Below are positions 45,274-53,908 of a stretch of DNA of 54,096 nt, one piece after another. This DNA is from Candidatus Rifleibacteriota bacterium (lineage in GTDB: Bacteria > Muiribacteriota > Ozemobacteria > Ozemobacterales > Ozemobacteraceae), in assembly GCA_018818125.1 (NCBI GenBank), contig JAHISQ010000026.1, positions 1 to 54,096 of the forward strand, in the 5' to 3' direction. Position 1 is the first letter of the stretch. Each line of letters opens with the position of its first letter. Below the pieces are notes generated by a model. The model ran no database searches. It worked only from the letters and a program-made list of their open reading frames with translations, and was not told the origin of the DNA. Both the position numbers and the translations under genes were made by a program.

Positions 45274-46575
45274 TTACGAATCGACCCTTTGCCAACGCTT
45301 GAGATTGAGCCAACCACGCAGAATTTCGTCGAATGCGGCAGTTAAGCCCAGTCCCAGAATTCCGAGACCGAGCGGAAAACTCAAGAACCATGCGATTGGC
45401 AGACTGACAAGAATCATTACAACAAAGGCTGTGCGAGCTACGAATGCGGCATCGCCGCGCGCTTTCAGAGCTGGAGCAATAGTAGTGTTGCAGCTTCTAC
45501 CGATTTCGATCAAAACAAAACACCCCAGTAAAATTTTGGCGGCTATGATTACAGACTGGTCACTGGTAAAAATCGACACCAGCTGTGCTGCGTTTAAATA
45601 GATAAACAGGGCAAACAACGGTGCCAGCACAACGGTCAGACGGCAACTGCGCAAAACGACGCTACGTGCTTCATCTAACTGACCGGACCCGATAAGGTAG
45701 CTCACCTGAATCTGGGCACCCCAACCCAGCGCGATACCCAGCAGCGACGGAATAACGGAAATAGTGCCGGCATAAGCTCTGGCTGCGAGGGCTGCGTCGC
45801 CAAGCTCTGCAAAGAAACGGCTGATTACGACCTGAGCCAGGCTGTAAGAAACAGGTTCGAGAATAACAGCGAACGCCAGAATCAGAATTGCTTTGAATTC
45901 CATACCCGAAAAGCGGCCGGGAGAAGGCAATTCTACAGGTGCATGCAGAAACAGCAAAAACACCGATATCGAGATCAGCAATGCCACAAGACTGCCGCTC
46001 AGTTGACAGAGAGCTATCCATTCGATACTGCTTATATCCAGCGCAGCTGAATAATCTGGCAACAGCCAGAGAAGTGTCAGAGTCAGACTGCTGTTTATCA
46101 GTGCAATCAAAAATGGCAGCATACTGTTACCAAGGCTGCGAAATATTGCGGTCATGAACTGCGCAATCGCCTGCGTTGCCAGCGACCATTGCGCGATACG
46201 GCAGTAATTCATTGCATACTCCGCTGAATTCCCCGATAAACCCATGACCTGGGTTACCAGAAAAGAGCGACCCGCTGAAACCAGCAGCAGAATCGCAGTG
46301 GTTGTAATCAGAAAAATCAGCAGCAGCGAACCGCGCTGCCGAGCGGCCAGCTGGTCATTGCCACGGCCGCAGGCGTTAGCGATCATTATGCCGCCGGCCT
46401 GTGACAGTCCAAGAAAAAGCATGTTAAACAAGCTGAACAGACTGTTAACCGAGCCAGTTGCGCCGGATGCAGCATCAGCAATTTTACCTAGCAGGCGAAA
46501 CAGCACAAGACTGACACAGAAATTCAGCAGCAACTCAGCCAGGATCGGTCCCGAGAAGCGACTGAGGCGGTTCAT
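45274..46575 (-). CDS. MATE family efflux transporter
   Basis: 433 residues, about twelve membrane helices in two repeated halves. Typical positions: N-terminal 'GPILAELLLNFCVSLVLFRLLGKI', 'ANACGRGNDQLAARQRGSLLL' after the second helix, and in the second half 'GWGAQIQVSYLIGSGQLDEARSVVLRS'. MATE proteins export drugs or metabolites using a sodium or proton gradient. Last gene of a tight minus-strand operon: its ATG begins two bases after the stop of the amylase gene. Confidence 0.92.
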   Translation of the reverse strand: MNRLSRFSGPILAELLLNFCVSLVLFRLLGKIADAASGATGSVNSLFSLFNMLFLGLSQAGGIMIANACGRGNDQLAARQRGSLLLIFLITTTAILLLVSAGRSFLVTQVMGLSGNSAEYAMNYCRIAQWSLATQAIAQFMTAIFRSLGNSMLPFLIALINSSLTLTLLWLLPDYSAALDISSIEWIALCQLSGSLVALLISISVFLLFLHAPVELPSPGRFSGMEFKAILILAFAVILEPVSYSLAQVVISRFFAELGDAALAARAYAGTISVIPSLLGIALGWGAQIQVSYLIGSGQLDEARSVVLRSCRLTVVLAPLFALFIYLNAAQLVSIFTSDQSVIIAAKILLGCFVLIEIGRSCNTTIAPALKARGDAAFVARTAFVVMILVSLPIAWFLSFPLGLGILGLGLTAAFDEILRGWLNLKRWQRVDS

Positions 46576-46577
46576 GG

Positions 46578-48026
46578 TTACCCGACCCGGTGTTTAAAAA
46601 ACGAGTAATTGCGCTTACTGTCGTCTTTGACCTGCCAGATCGCGCATTCGCCCGGTGCAAGAGTTGGCGTAACCAGCCCGGCGACAGCAGTAATTCTGCG
46701 CCCGGTGAATACTTCTTCGAGCTGAACCTGAGAGAACAGCCAGCCCCAGGGCACAGTCAGGGTTGGCTGTCTTCTAGTGCGGCTGTTGTTCCAGGTGACG
46801 AGAGTCAGACAGTGCGGGTCTTCTGGTGAAGCACAAAAGAACGCAAAAACATCAGGATGCCCATCGGTAAATATTGGCTGCCAGGTGCCACCGGTAAGTT
46901 CGGGTGAATTGCGCCTCAGCTCGGCGAGCTTGCGCAGTTCGTCGATTTCGGCAACGATGCCGGCCTGATTTAATTTTTCCCAGGTTGGTGTTGCACGGTT
47001 GTCGGGGTCTGATTTGCCACGCATGGCAATTTCTTCGCCATAATAAAGCATGGGAATGCCAGGAAGGGTGAACTGCAGACGACGGGCCGCCCGCAGAAAC
47101 GCGGCCGACCTGCCCCATTCGCTGTGAATTCTTGGAGTGTCATGCGACGAAAGCATCTGGAACTGCCGATGCGCACCGGTCGCATAAGCAATCTGCATAT
47201 TGGCCAGACACTGCCTGGTCGTTATACTACCAGATTTAAGCGCCTTCAGCGAGTCAGTAAAAAAGTAGCTCTGCGTTGCATCGAGAACACGCAACCAGGG
47301 CACCGAGTAATTAACTACCTCACCGATAATAGCCGCCTGCGGGTAACGTGGCCTGATGCTGGTCACAATTTTTTCGCAGATTTCGTGAGTCAGGTCATTG
47401 GCACAATCAAGTCTGACTCCGTCGAAACCTTTGTCAAGCCAGAACGAGATAACATTGTCCTTGCCCAGAAAAAACTTCTGCTGCAGATCAGGGTTGTTGA
47501 ACTGCAGTTCAGGCAAGGTTTCATATCCCCACCAGCACTGGTAGTTCCCGGCGCTGTCGAATTTAAACCAGCTTCTTTCTTTGCAGTGCGGATCTTTAAG
47601 CGCTTTCTGGAACCAGGGGTGCTGATGCGAGACATGATTTAGCGCGACATCAAACATCAGTTTCAGGCCGCGCCGGTGGGCTTCATGAACAAGATTGTCG
47701 AGGTCCTTCCAGTCGCCGAGCATTGGGTCGAGCGCACAGAAATCGACAGTGTCATAGCGATGATAAGAAGGTGCCTGATTGATCGGCGTCAGCAGAATGG
47801 TGTTCACACCCAATCCCGCGATATGATCGAGCTTTCCACAGATTCCTCTGAGGTTGCCACCGAAAAACTCTCCACCGCCACGACCGCTGCTGCCTGGCCG
47901 GGCTTCCCATTCTGTCAGTCCAGCTTCGCTGCTGCCGGTATTATCCCTGGCAAAGCGGTCAGGCATTATCTGATAAAAAATCGCTTCATTAAGCCATTGC
48001 GGGGTATCTTTACGGTAATGAGTCAT
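46578..48026 (-). CDS. GH13 alpha-amylase family glycoside hydrolase
   Basis: 482 residues, no signal peptide, so probably cytoplasmic. The TIM-barrel blocks are complete: 'DVALNHVSHQHPWF', 'GVRLDCAND' with nucleophile Asp207, 'IIGEVVN' with acid/base Glu236 and 'SSHDTPR' with transition-state Asp296. The start 'WLNEAIFYQIMPDRFARD' is typical of cyclomaltodextrinase/neopullulanase-type enzymes, but the N-terminal CBM34 domain is missing. It would cleave alpha-glucan or maltodextrin. It lies five bases after the S9 peptidase gene and two before the MATE gene. Confidence 0.92.
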   Translation of the reverse strand: MTHYRKDTPQWLNEAIFYQIMPDRFARDNTGSSEAGLTEWEARPGSSGRGGGEFFGGNLRGICGKLDHIAGLGVNTILLTPINQAPSYHRYDTVDFCALDPMLGDWKDLDNLVHEAHRRGLKLMFDVALNHVSHQHPWFQKALKDPHCKERSWFKFDSAGNYQCWWGYETLPELQFNNPDLQQKFFLGKDNVISFWLDKGFDGVRLDCANDLTHEICEKIVTSIRPRYPQAAIIGEVVNYSVPWLRVLDATQSYFFTDSLKALKSGSITTRQCLANMQIAYATGAHRQFQMLSSHDTPRIHSEWGRSAAFLRAARRLQFTLPGIPMLYYGEEIAMRGKSDPDNRATPTWEKLNQAGIVAEIDELRKLAELRRNSPELTGGTWQPIFTDGHPDVFAFFCASPEDPHCLTLVTWNNSRTRRQPTLTVPWGWLFSQVQLEEVFTGRRITAVAGLVTPTLAPGECAIWQVKDDSKRNYSFFKHRVG

Positions 48027-48031
48027 ATAAG

Positions 48032-49951
48032 TTATTTGCGCTGCAGGACTTTCAGAAAAAAACCGGCCTCTTTCTCCAGCGAATCAACCAGATTTATCTT
48101 CTGCCGAAACCCGTGCCCCTCGCCTTCATACTCATGATACTCGTGCATGATTTTCTTGCGGGCAAGAATTTCTGCCACTTCACGTGAGTTTTCCGGAGGC
48201 ACGACTCTGTCTTCTGACCCCTGAAAAATGATCATCGGGCTCTTGAGATTTTCGAGGTGATTAATCGGAGAGCGCTCCTCGAATACGTGGCGATGGGTAG
48301 TCATCGGGCCACCGAGAAGGCCTTCAAGATAGCGCGATTCGAACTTGTGAGTCAGATTTTGCAGGGTGACGAGATTGCCAATACCAAAATGGCTGGCGCC
48401 AGTCGCAAACAGGTCGGGAAAGTGCGTAAGAAGCCGCTGCACGGTATATCCGCCGGCACTGCCGCCGGAAACCACTGCTTTGTCGCCGATCAATCCCTGC
48501 TTACGCAGATATTTGAGACCATCGCGAACATCATTAATTTCCAGCACACCCCATTGCCCGAGCAGAGCATCACGATAAGCACGGCCAAATCCTAAGGAAC
48601 CGCGATAGTTCACGTCAAAAATGGCATAACCCTGAGATGTCCAGAAGGCATTCTCGCGCGAAAATCCTGGCCTGGTCATGCCGGTAGGTCCACCGTGCAC
48701 AAGCACGCGAACTGGTGGCAATTCACCATCTGGCGCCTGATAACACCGATTTTTGGGCGGGTAGTAATAGCCATGGCAGGTTCCACCATCCTCGGTGGGA
48801 AAAGAAACCGGCTGAGCACGGCTGACGTCATCTGGATCCAGGTCACTCTCAGATGCTTCGCAAAGAATCTCGACCTCGCCATTCAGTTTGATCAGTGCCA
48901 GCTGGGCTGGGCGATCGGCAGGCGTTCCAACTGTCGCAATACAATCTCCAAGCGAAACAGGCTTAGAAACGGCAGCGAATGGTGACTCCAGCGTCGACAG
49001 TTCTCCGGTTACATCATCGATCCAGGTCAAAGCGGATGCACCATCAACGAATGTCATGGCAAGAATCCTGTTTCTGGCGTGAGTGACCAGAGAAATCTCC
49101 TGCGTTTTCCGGGTCAAAGGGTGAACAACCCCATCACGCCATGTATACAGGTTGAAAAAATTTTCGGGAGAATCGGGTGAAGCGTTTTTAGTATCCATAA
49201 TAAAGCGAAGTTCACCCTCGGGGCTGAAGGCAAAGTCGTTTACCGCTACCGTCGTTGATCCTGCAACTGTCTGTATTTTATCGGCAACAGCGTTACCCTC
49301 GGCAAACGGCACTGCCTGCAGAATGGTAGAATTCCAGGGCATGAACGGGTGATCCCATTGCAGCCATGCCAGGCTGGTTCCATCTGGTGAAAATGTCGGC
49401 TGTTTGTAGAAGTCAGCGCCGCTTACCAGAATTCGCGGTTCCTGCAGGCCGTCACGATTCAGATCAAGAACACACAGGGAGTTCATCGGTTCGTCGCTGC
49501 CGCCCTCCAGTTCATAGGCTGCCACGAGCCAGCGACCATCTGGTGATATGACGGGTTGCATAAACTTCATCATGCGCCCGTCGGCATTACGCTCTGGCGT
49601 CAGTGGTTGCGGGTCACCCGGCTGGTCCAGGCTCAGTCCGTAAAGGCGCTGATCGGTAAAATTAGCAAAGACAATCCGCCCATGGCCTGCAACGTAGGGC
49701 ATGCCGCCATATTCCATCACCCGCGATCTGGCCGAATAAGGCGCAGGCAGCAGCTCGCGAATTTCTCCCCCAGTTGTGCGCATCATGAGGACACAGCGGC
49801 CCTTTTCCTCGGGGCGGAGTTCGACCCAGAAAAGGCTACCTTCGCCATCAGTCGATAGGAAAGAAAAGCTGACAGTAGAGCTGAATACATCCTGCGCGCT
49901 TATAGCCGGCTTCCAGTCAACGTAAGAGGCAACAACAGGTTTTTGCGACAT
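48032..49951 (-). CDS. S9 family serine peptidase (prolyl oligopeptidase/acylaminoacyl-peptidase type)
   Basis: 639 residues from ATG 49951, chosen because AAGGGAG lies six bases upstream; a longer frame to 50023 adds a dubious 24 residues. The N-terminal half is a beta-propeller ('ISPDGRWLVAAYELEGG', 'TFSPDGTSLAWLQWDHP'). The C-terminal alpha/beta hydrolase has 'GGSAGG' with Ser498, Asp581 in 'GSEDRVVPP' and His613 in 'GEGHGF', a complete triad. 'NYRGSLGFGRAYRDAL' fits the dipeptidyl/acylaminoacyl-peptidase branch. No signal peptide, so it would process peptides in the cytoplasm. First gene of the operon with GH13 and MATE. Confidence 0.93.
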   Translation of the reverse strand: MSQKPVVASYVDWKPAISAQDVFSSTVSFSFLSTDGEGSLFWVELRPEEKGRCVLMMRTTGGEIRELLPAPYSARSRVMEYGGMPYVAGHGRIVFANFTDQRLYGLSLDQPGDPQPLTPERNADGRMMKFMQPVISPDGRWLVAAYELEGGSDEPMNSLCVLDLNRDGLQEPRILVSGADFYKQPTFSPDGTSLAWLQWDHPFMPWNSTILQAVPFAEGNAVADKIQTVAGSTTVAVNDFAFSPEGELRFIMDTKNASPDSPENFFNLYTWRDGVVHPLTRKTQEISLVTHARNRILAMTFVDGASALTWIDDVTGELSTLESPFAAVSKPVSLGDCIATVGTPADRPAQLALIKLNGEVEILCEASESDLDPDDVSRAQPVSFPTEDGGTCHGYYYPPKNRCYQAPDGELPPVRVLVHGGPTGMTRPGFSRENAFWTSQGYAIFDVNYRGSLGFGRAYRDALLGQWGVLEINDVRDGLKYLRKQGLIGDKAVVSGGSAGGYTVQRLLTHFPDLFATGASHFGIGNLVTLQNLTHKFESRYLEGLLGGPMTTHRHVFEERSPINHLENLKSPMIIFQGSEDRVVPPENSREVAEILARKKIMHEYHEYEGEGHGFRQKINLVDSLEKEAGFFLKVLQRK

Positions 49952-50075
49952 CGAGAACTCCCTTGGACATGCAATTCGCCTTTGGATCAACGGGCAAGAA
50001 AGGCTTAGCGCCAAGGTTACCATAATCGAATTTGTCAGACAAGAACGATATGATCATTTAAATCTGGCTGGAATT

Positions 50076-50900
50076 CTACTTCTTTTGCGTATTAAGCATA
50101 GCCAGCCGCTCTAGCAGGGCTTGAGCTGTTTCCGCCGACGACGACGGATTTTGCCCGGTGATGAGATTTTCGTCAGAAACTACGAAGCTGGCCCAGGGAG
50201 CAGTCGCTTTCTGGTAACCTTCCTGGCTCTCTTTGTTTAATTGCTCTTCAAGACAATAGGGAACGACATTTGCCATTCCAGCCAGTTCTTCTTCCTGAGC
50301 GGAAAACCCGGTAACTTTTTTACCTTCAAGGAACATCCTGCCATTTGGCAGAGGAATACCGATGAGTGCACCGGGCCCATGGCAAACCGCGGCAACAATG
50401 CGATTTTTCGCAACAGCCTGCTGCACGATTTCCGCTATTTCCGGGGAGTTAGTGAGATCCCACATAACGCCATGGCCGCCAACTACAAAGATTGCCGAAA
50501 AGTCATTGACTCTAACTTTTGCGAGTGGAATGGTTTTGGTAAATTCGCTATTTTTGTCCAGTCCCAGGCGCAATTCTTTCGCAGGTTCTTCTCCCACATT
50601 TTTCGGATCGATGGATCCCGGATCTACCGGCGCACGTCCACCTTTTAACGATGCCGTCGAAACCCTGTATCCAGACTTTTTAAACATCTCACAGGGAACG
50701 ACAAACTCTTCCGCCCAGAACCCTGTCTCTCTTTGCGTATTCGGAACCTTGTCAATGCCGGTCAGGATCATCAAAATCCGCGGATGCGAACCGGAGAGAC
50801 CTTTTTTTGCCGGTAGTGGCTTTGCCGCAACCTGATTCAATGAAAAGCAAACCATAAGCAAAATTAAAAAAAGTGCAGCCAATTTGATCCGGGTTTTCAT
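50076..50900 (-). CDS. Exported DJ-1/PfpI family protein, Hsp31-like
   Basis: 274 residues from ATG 50900, supported by GGAGGAAT five bases upstream; a longer frame to 50990 is unlikely. A signal peptide (about 1-26) is followed by a DJ-1/PfpI domain with the nucleophile elbow 'AAVCHGPGALIG' (Cys173, His174) and 'FVVGGHGVMWDL'; 'FWAEEFVVPCEMFKKSG' contains the acidic partner residue of Hsp31-type glyoxalase III/deglycase proteins. Most relatives are cytoplasmic; export is unusual. Probably monocistronic and divergent from the AAA+ gene. Confidence 0.85.
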   Translation of the reverse strand: MKTRIKLAALFLILLMVCFSLNQVAAKPLPAKKGLSGSHPRILMILTGIDKVPNTQRETGFWAEEFVVPCEMFKKSGYRVSTASLKGGRAPVDPGSIDPKNVGEEPAKELRLGLDKNSEFTKTIPLAKVRVNDFSAIFVVGGHGVMWDLTNSPEIAEIVQQAVAKNRIVAAVCHGPGALIGIPLPNGRMFLEGKKVTGFSAQEEELAGMANVVPYCLEEQLNKESQEGYQKATAPWASFVVSDENLITGQNPSSSAETAQALLERLAMLNTQKK

Positions 50901-50991
50901 GTATTCCTCCAAAAATTTGAGTTGGTCTTGTTTTGTTGTTTCAAGGCTATCATTGAAAATCACCCAAATCAATAGAGACTGAAAGGACATA

Positions 50992-51020
50992 TTGACACCA
51001 GTAATCCAGAGATGTAATCT
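50992..51020 (+). promoter_or_regulatory. Strong sigma-70-type promoter of the AAA+/VWA unit
   Basis: TTGACA (50992-50997) and TAATCT (51015-51020) with a 17-bp spacer, 41 bp before the ATG at 51062; AAGGAA precedes the ATG. Confidence 0.7.
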
Positions 51021-51061
51021 AGCTTAGGCAGCTAATTTACTGCCCGTTACAAGGAAATGTC

Positions 51062-52192
51062 ATGAAATCATTCCGGAAAAGCTTTCCCTTCACCGCCATG
51101 GTCGGGCAAAATGAGCTGAAAATAGCTTATCTTGTCAATATTGTGAACCCTGACATCGGCGGTCTGTTGATCAGCGGCCCAAAAGGTACCGGCAAAAGCA
51201 CTATTGTCTATTCCGTGCTTGAACTGTTGCCAGATTATGAAGCGGTCAGCGACTGTATTTTTAACTGCTCAGCCAGACCCGGCGATCCATTGTGCACTTC
51301 CTGCAGCGAAAAACTCGCCGAAAACGGCAAACTCCAGAAAACAACGAAAAAAATGAGTGTTGTGCCCCTGCCGCTGAGCTGTACAGAAGACCGTCTCATC
51401 GGGACTATCAATGTTGAAAAGCTGCTCAAAACAGGTGAAAAGATTATTCAGCCAGGAATTCTTGGCGATGCCAATAACAACATCCTCTACATCGACGAGG
51501 TAAATCTGCTCCCTGACCATATTGTTGATGACATTCTTGATGCGGCAGCATCTCACTGGAACGCCATTGAGCGAGAAGGCATATCCTGCAGCCATCCTTC
51601 GCGATTCATATTAGTCGGCACCATGAACCCGGAAGAGGGCGAACTCAGGCCGCAGATCCTTGACCGTTTTCCCCTTTGCGTTAAGCTGAAGTCCATTACC
51701 GATATTGATTCAAGAAAAGAGATCATCAAACGCAACATACTTTTTGAGAATGATCCCGGGAACCTGATCCAACAGTTTCAGGAAGAATCCGCCTTGTATG
51801 CTCAGTTGATCCTTGATGCCCGGGAACTGCTGCAATCCGTTCAATTCCCCGACTTTTTTCTTACCGTGATCGCGGGGGCCTGCAGTCATCTCAAGGTTGA
51901 TGGGCAGAGACCTGACATCGTTATCCTCAAAACTGCCATTGCCATTGCTGCCCTTGAAAAGAGATCCGAGACTGTTGCCGATGACATCTTTCTGGCTGGA
52001 GAACTTACTCTTTGTCACCGAACAAGAGATGGTGGACTGCTGCCACCGGCGACTTCCGAGGAAATCAAAAAGGCTTTCGCTGAAATGTTTGACAGCATCA
52101 AACCACAGGAAAAGGTTGGTCTCGACAAAACCACAATGTATGGGATCAGGGCTGCAAAAAAAGAAGATTCTCTAACGCAAAAAAAAAACTGA
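51062..52192 (+). CDS. Chelatase-like AAA+ ATPase (BchI/ChlI type)
   Basis: 376 residues. Walker A 'GPKGTGKST' (Gly39-Thr47, Lys45), Walker B 'ILYIDEVNLL' (Asp145, Glu146), sensor 1 'GTMNP', arginine-finger region 'LRPQILDRFPL'. The insertion 'CIFNCSARPGDPLCTSC' with four Cys matches the C-x3-C...C-x2-C segment of magnesium-chelatase I subunits. There are no cobalt- or magnesium-chelatase large subunits or tetrapyrrole genes nearby, so a role in metal insertion is not shown; MoxR-like chaperoning with the VWA partner is also possible. It ends just after an A10 tract, and a -1 shift there would fuse it to the downstream VWA frame. Confidence 0.9.
   Translation: MKSFRKSFPFTAMVGQNELKIAYLVNIVNPDIGGLLISGPKGTGKSTIVYSVLELLPDYEAVSDCIFNCSARPGDPLCTSCSEKLAENGKLQKTTKKMSVVPLPLSCTEDRLIGTINVEKLLKTGEKIIQPGILGDANNNILYIDEVNLLPDHIVDDILDAAASHWNAIEREGISCSHPSRFILVGTMNPEEGELRPQILDRFPLCVKLKSITDIDSRKEIIKRNILFENDPGNLIQQFQEESALYAQLILDARELLQSVQFPDFFLTVIAGACSHLKVDGQRPDIVILKTAIAIAALEKRSETVADDIFLAGELTLCHRTRDGGLLPPATSEEIKKAFAEMFDSIKPQEKVGLDKTTMYGIRAAKKEDSLTQKKN
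52179..52188 (+). other. A10 tract, possible -1 slippage site
   Basis: Ten A residues at the very end of the AAA+ gene. In frame, ...caa aaa aaa aac tga stops at 52190-52192. Slipping by -1 gives aaa ctg acg att tgc agt aat ttg ccg and runs straight into the VWA frame without a stop. Polymerase slippage, ribosomal frameshifting or a sequencing length error can all act on such tracts. Confidence 0.6.
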
Positions 52193-52206
52193 CGATTTGC
52201 AGTAAT

Positions 52207-53301
52207 TTGCCGCATAATTCAGGAAATACCTGCAACCAGTCGTCTCACGCATCTGACAAAGAATCAGACCATGCCCCAATTGCTTTTGGAAGAGACTCGG
52301 ACGGTGTTATTGTTCGCGAGAATGGCCTTGGCGCAGACAATGTTGCGTTCAAGGTCCACAGAGCGCAGCCCGAAAAAACTTCTGGCAGCCTGTTTCAGGG
52401 TTTGCTCGACCTTGCCGAAACCTCAGGGAAAGCAATAAAGAAAATACTGGATAAGATGCGGGGAACAGCGCGGCGCAGTTTCAAGGGAACCCCGCGGCGA
52501 AAAACCGTTGAATCAACAGGTTACGGAAGAAACACTCAGCTTACTCCCTTTAAACATAACGATTCTGCTATCGCGTTTCTGGCAACCATTTTCAAGGCAT
52601 TAAAAGGAGGGTCTTATAATCCTTCACGTCAGGCAGGCTTGATTCAGACCAACGACTTTCTTTGCTGGCGCAAGACAACCCGAGAGAGCTTTAATCTTGT
52701 TTTAATCGCGGATTCAAGCAAATCAACCAATCAATTTCTCGGAAAGTTCGCAGACATTGTCAAACGTCTGGCCAGTTACTTCAAAAAGAACAAGGATCGA
52801 ATGGGATTGATCGTGGTTCAGGGTGAGCAGGCCAGGGTTTTACATAATCCCACCAACAACTACCGGGTCGTTACCAGAAGCCTGATGACAATTGGGATTG
52901 GCGGAGAAACACCTCTTGCCAGCGGATTACAAAGAAGCTTGGATATGATTGCACTTGAGAAGTTTCGCAAGCCCGGCGCAAAGAACCTTGTCATTCTTAT
53001 CAGCGATTGTGCACCGGAGCCCCTCACCGGAAAATTCGCAGATGTTCTCGAAGAGCCCAGTTACCAGGCATGTATTGCTGCTGCAAAAACCATGAAAAAA
53101 AGAAAAATCCCATTGATTATTATCAACCCATCTTTCTGGAGCAAAGACGAACACTACCCTCATGAAAGGCTTGCCAATCTGCTGGCGAAAGTCAGCGGTG
53201 CAAGTTTGATCAAACTCAAGGGCGAACGCGACGAACAAAAAACATTTTCTGACACTGATATTTCGCGGATTTTTTCCGAAATCGAATGCCTCTATGGCTA
53301 A
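52207..53301 (+). CDS. VWA-domain protein (BchD/ChlD-like C-terminal partner)
   Basis: 364 residues from a TTG at 52207, but there is no ribosome-binding site and no ATG nearby, so the real start may lie in the preceding gene through -1 slippage at 52179-52188 (fusion of about 746 residues, the size and order of a ChlD/BchD subunit: AAA+ then VWA). The N-terminal 60 residues are polar linker-like. 'TNDFLCWRKTTRESFNLVLIADSSKS' leads into the VWA domain with a complete MIDAS: Asp169-x-Ser171-x-Ser173, 'GGETPLASGL' Thr, and 'ILISDCAPEP' Asp. The MIDAS would bind metal and a partner protein. Confidence 0.8.
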   Translation: MPHNSGNTCNQSSHASDKESDHAPIAFGRDSDGVIVRENGLGADNVAFKVHRAQPEKTSGSLFQGLLDLAETSGKAIKKILDKMRGTARRSFKGTPRRKTVESTGYGRNTQLTPFKHNDSAIAFLATIFKALKGGSYNPSRQAGLIQTNDFLCWRKTTRESFNLVLIADSSKSTNQFLGKFADIVKRLASYFKKNKDRMGLIVVQGEQARVLHNPTNNYRVVTRSLMTIGIGGETPLASGLQRSLDMIALEKFRKPGAKNLVILISDCAPEPLTGKFADVLEEPSYQACIAAAKTMKKRKIPLIIINPSFWSKDEHYPHERLANLLAKVSGASLIKLKGERDEQKTFSDTDISRIFSEIECLYG

Positions 53302-53609
53302 CAGAAACCAACTGATAGCAGCCAGATAAAATCATTGGCGACCGTGCACAGCAAATACAACAGAGCGCAGTCCATTCAATCATAGATTTTATCGACGAGA
53401 AATCTGCGCAAATCTTCCAGTATAATTTTTTCTAATACTTATACCGCTTCCACATAATGTTGTCTGTAGCAACATTATACCGAAAAACCGACACATTTTG
53501 CCGAGGAAACAGGCCGTTTTTAGTTTGACGAGGTCATTTTTTGCGCCTATTATAAAAAAGCATAGAATCGGCATAAAAATAACTGTTCTGTGGCAAATAA
53601 TATGAAACC
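53302..53609. other. Intergenic region before mazEF
   Basis: AT-rich, no convincing gene. It holds a hairpin ATAATGTTG/CAACATTAT (53454-53478, seven-base loop) not followed by a T run in either direction, so its role is unclear. Confidence 0.4.
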
Positions 53610-53652
53610 TTGACTTAACGTTCCTCGACATGTATCATTATTGTAGATACAT
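53610..53652 (+). promoter_or_regulatory. mazEF promoter with overlapping operator
   Basis: -35 TTGACT (53610-53615), 17-bp spacer, -10 TATCAT (53633-53638). An inverted repeat ATGTATC (53630-53636) / GATACAT (53646-53652) covers the -10 box, as expected for an autorepressor operator bound by MazE or MazEF. AAGGAG (53656-53661) is the ribosome-binding site. Confidence 0.75.
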
Positions 53653-53666
53653 AAAAAGGAGTTCAT

Positions 53667-53906
53667 ATGAAAGGCAAAGTTCAAATGTGGGGGAATAGCT
53701 TGGCTATTCGAATTCCCAAGCCATTTGCAAATGAGATCCATCTAACTAACAATTCCGAAGTGGAAATTTCCTTAAAAAACGGAGTTTTGGTCGTTGAACC
53801 TGCCTCGGAAGAAGTTGATTTCGATAAACTCTTGGAAAAAGTAAATAAAGATAATATACATAAATTGGTTGATTTCGGACCACCACGCGGTAAAGAGGTT
53901 TGGTAA
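53667..53906 (+). CDS. mazE: MazE-like antitoxin (AbrB/SpoVT swapped-hairpin)
   Basis: 79 residues. 'MKGKVQMWGNSLAIRIPKPFANEIHL' is the typical DNA-binding swapped-hairpin beta-barrel (first 45 residues: W-G-N-S-L-A-x-R-I-P). The C-terminal tail 'LVDFGPPRGKEVW' would lie over the toxin and neutralise it. Two bases separate its stop from the ATG of the toxin gene. The AT-rich composition and the position suggest an acquired cassette. Confidence 0.93.
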   Translation: MKGKVQMWGNSLAIRIPKPFANEIHLTNNSEVEISLKNGVLVVEPASEEVDFDKLLEKVNKDNIHKLVDFGPPRGKEVW

Positions 53907-53908
53907 AA

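Noticed and set aside
53454..53478. Hairpin as a terminator after the VWA gene
   Set aside because: Stem is AT-rich and no T run follows on either strand.
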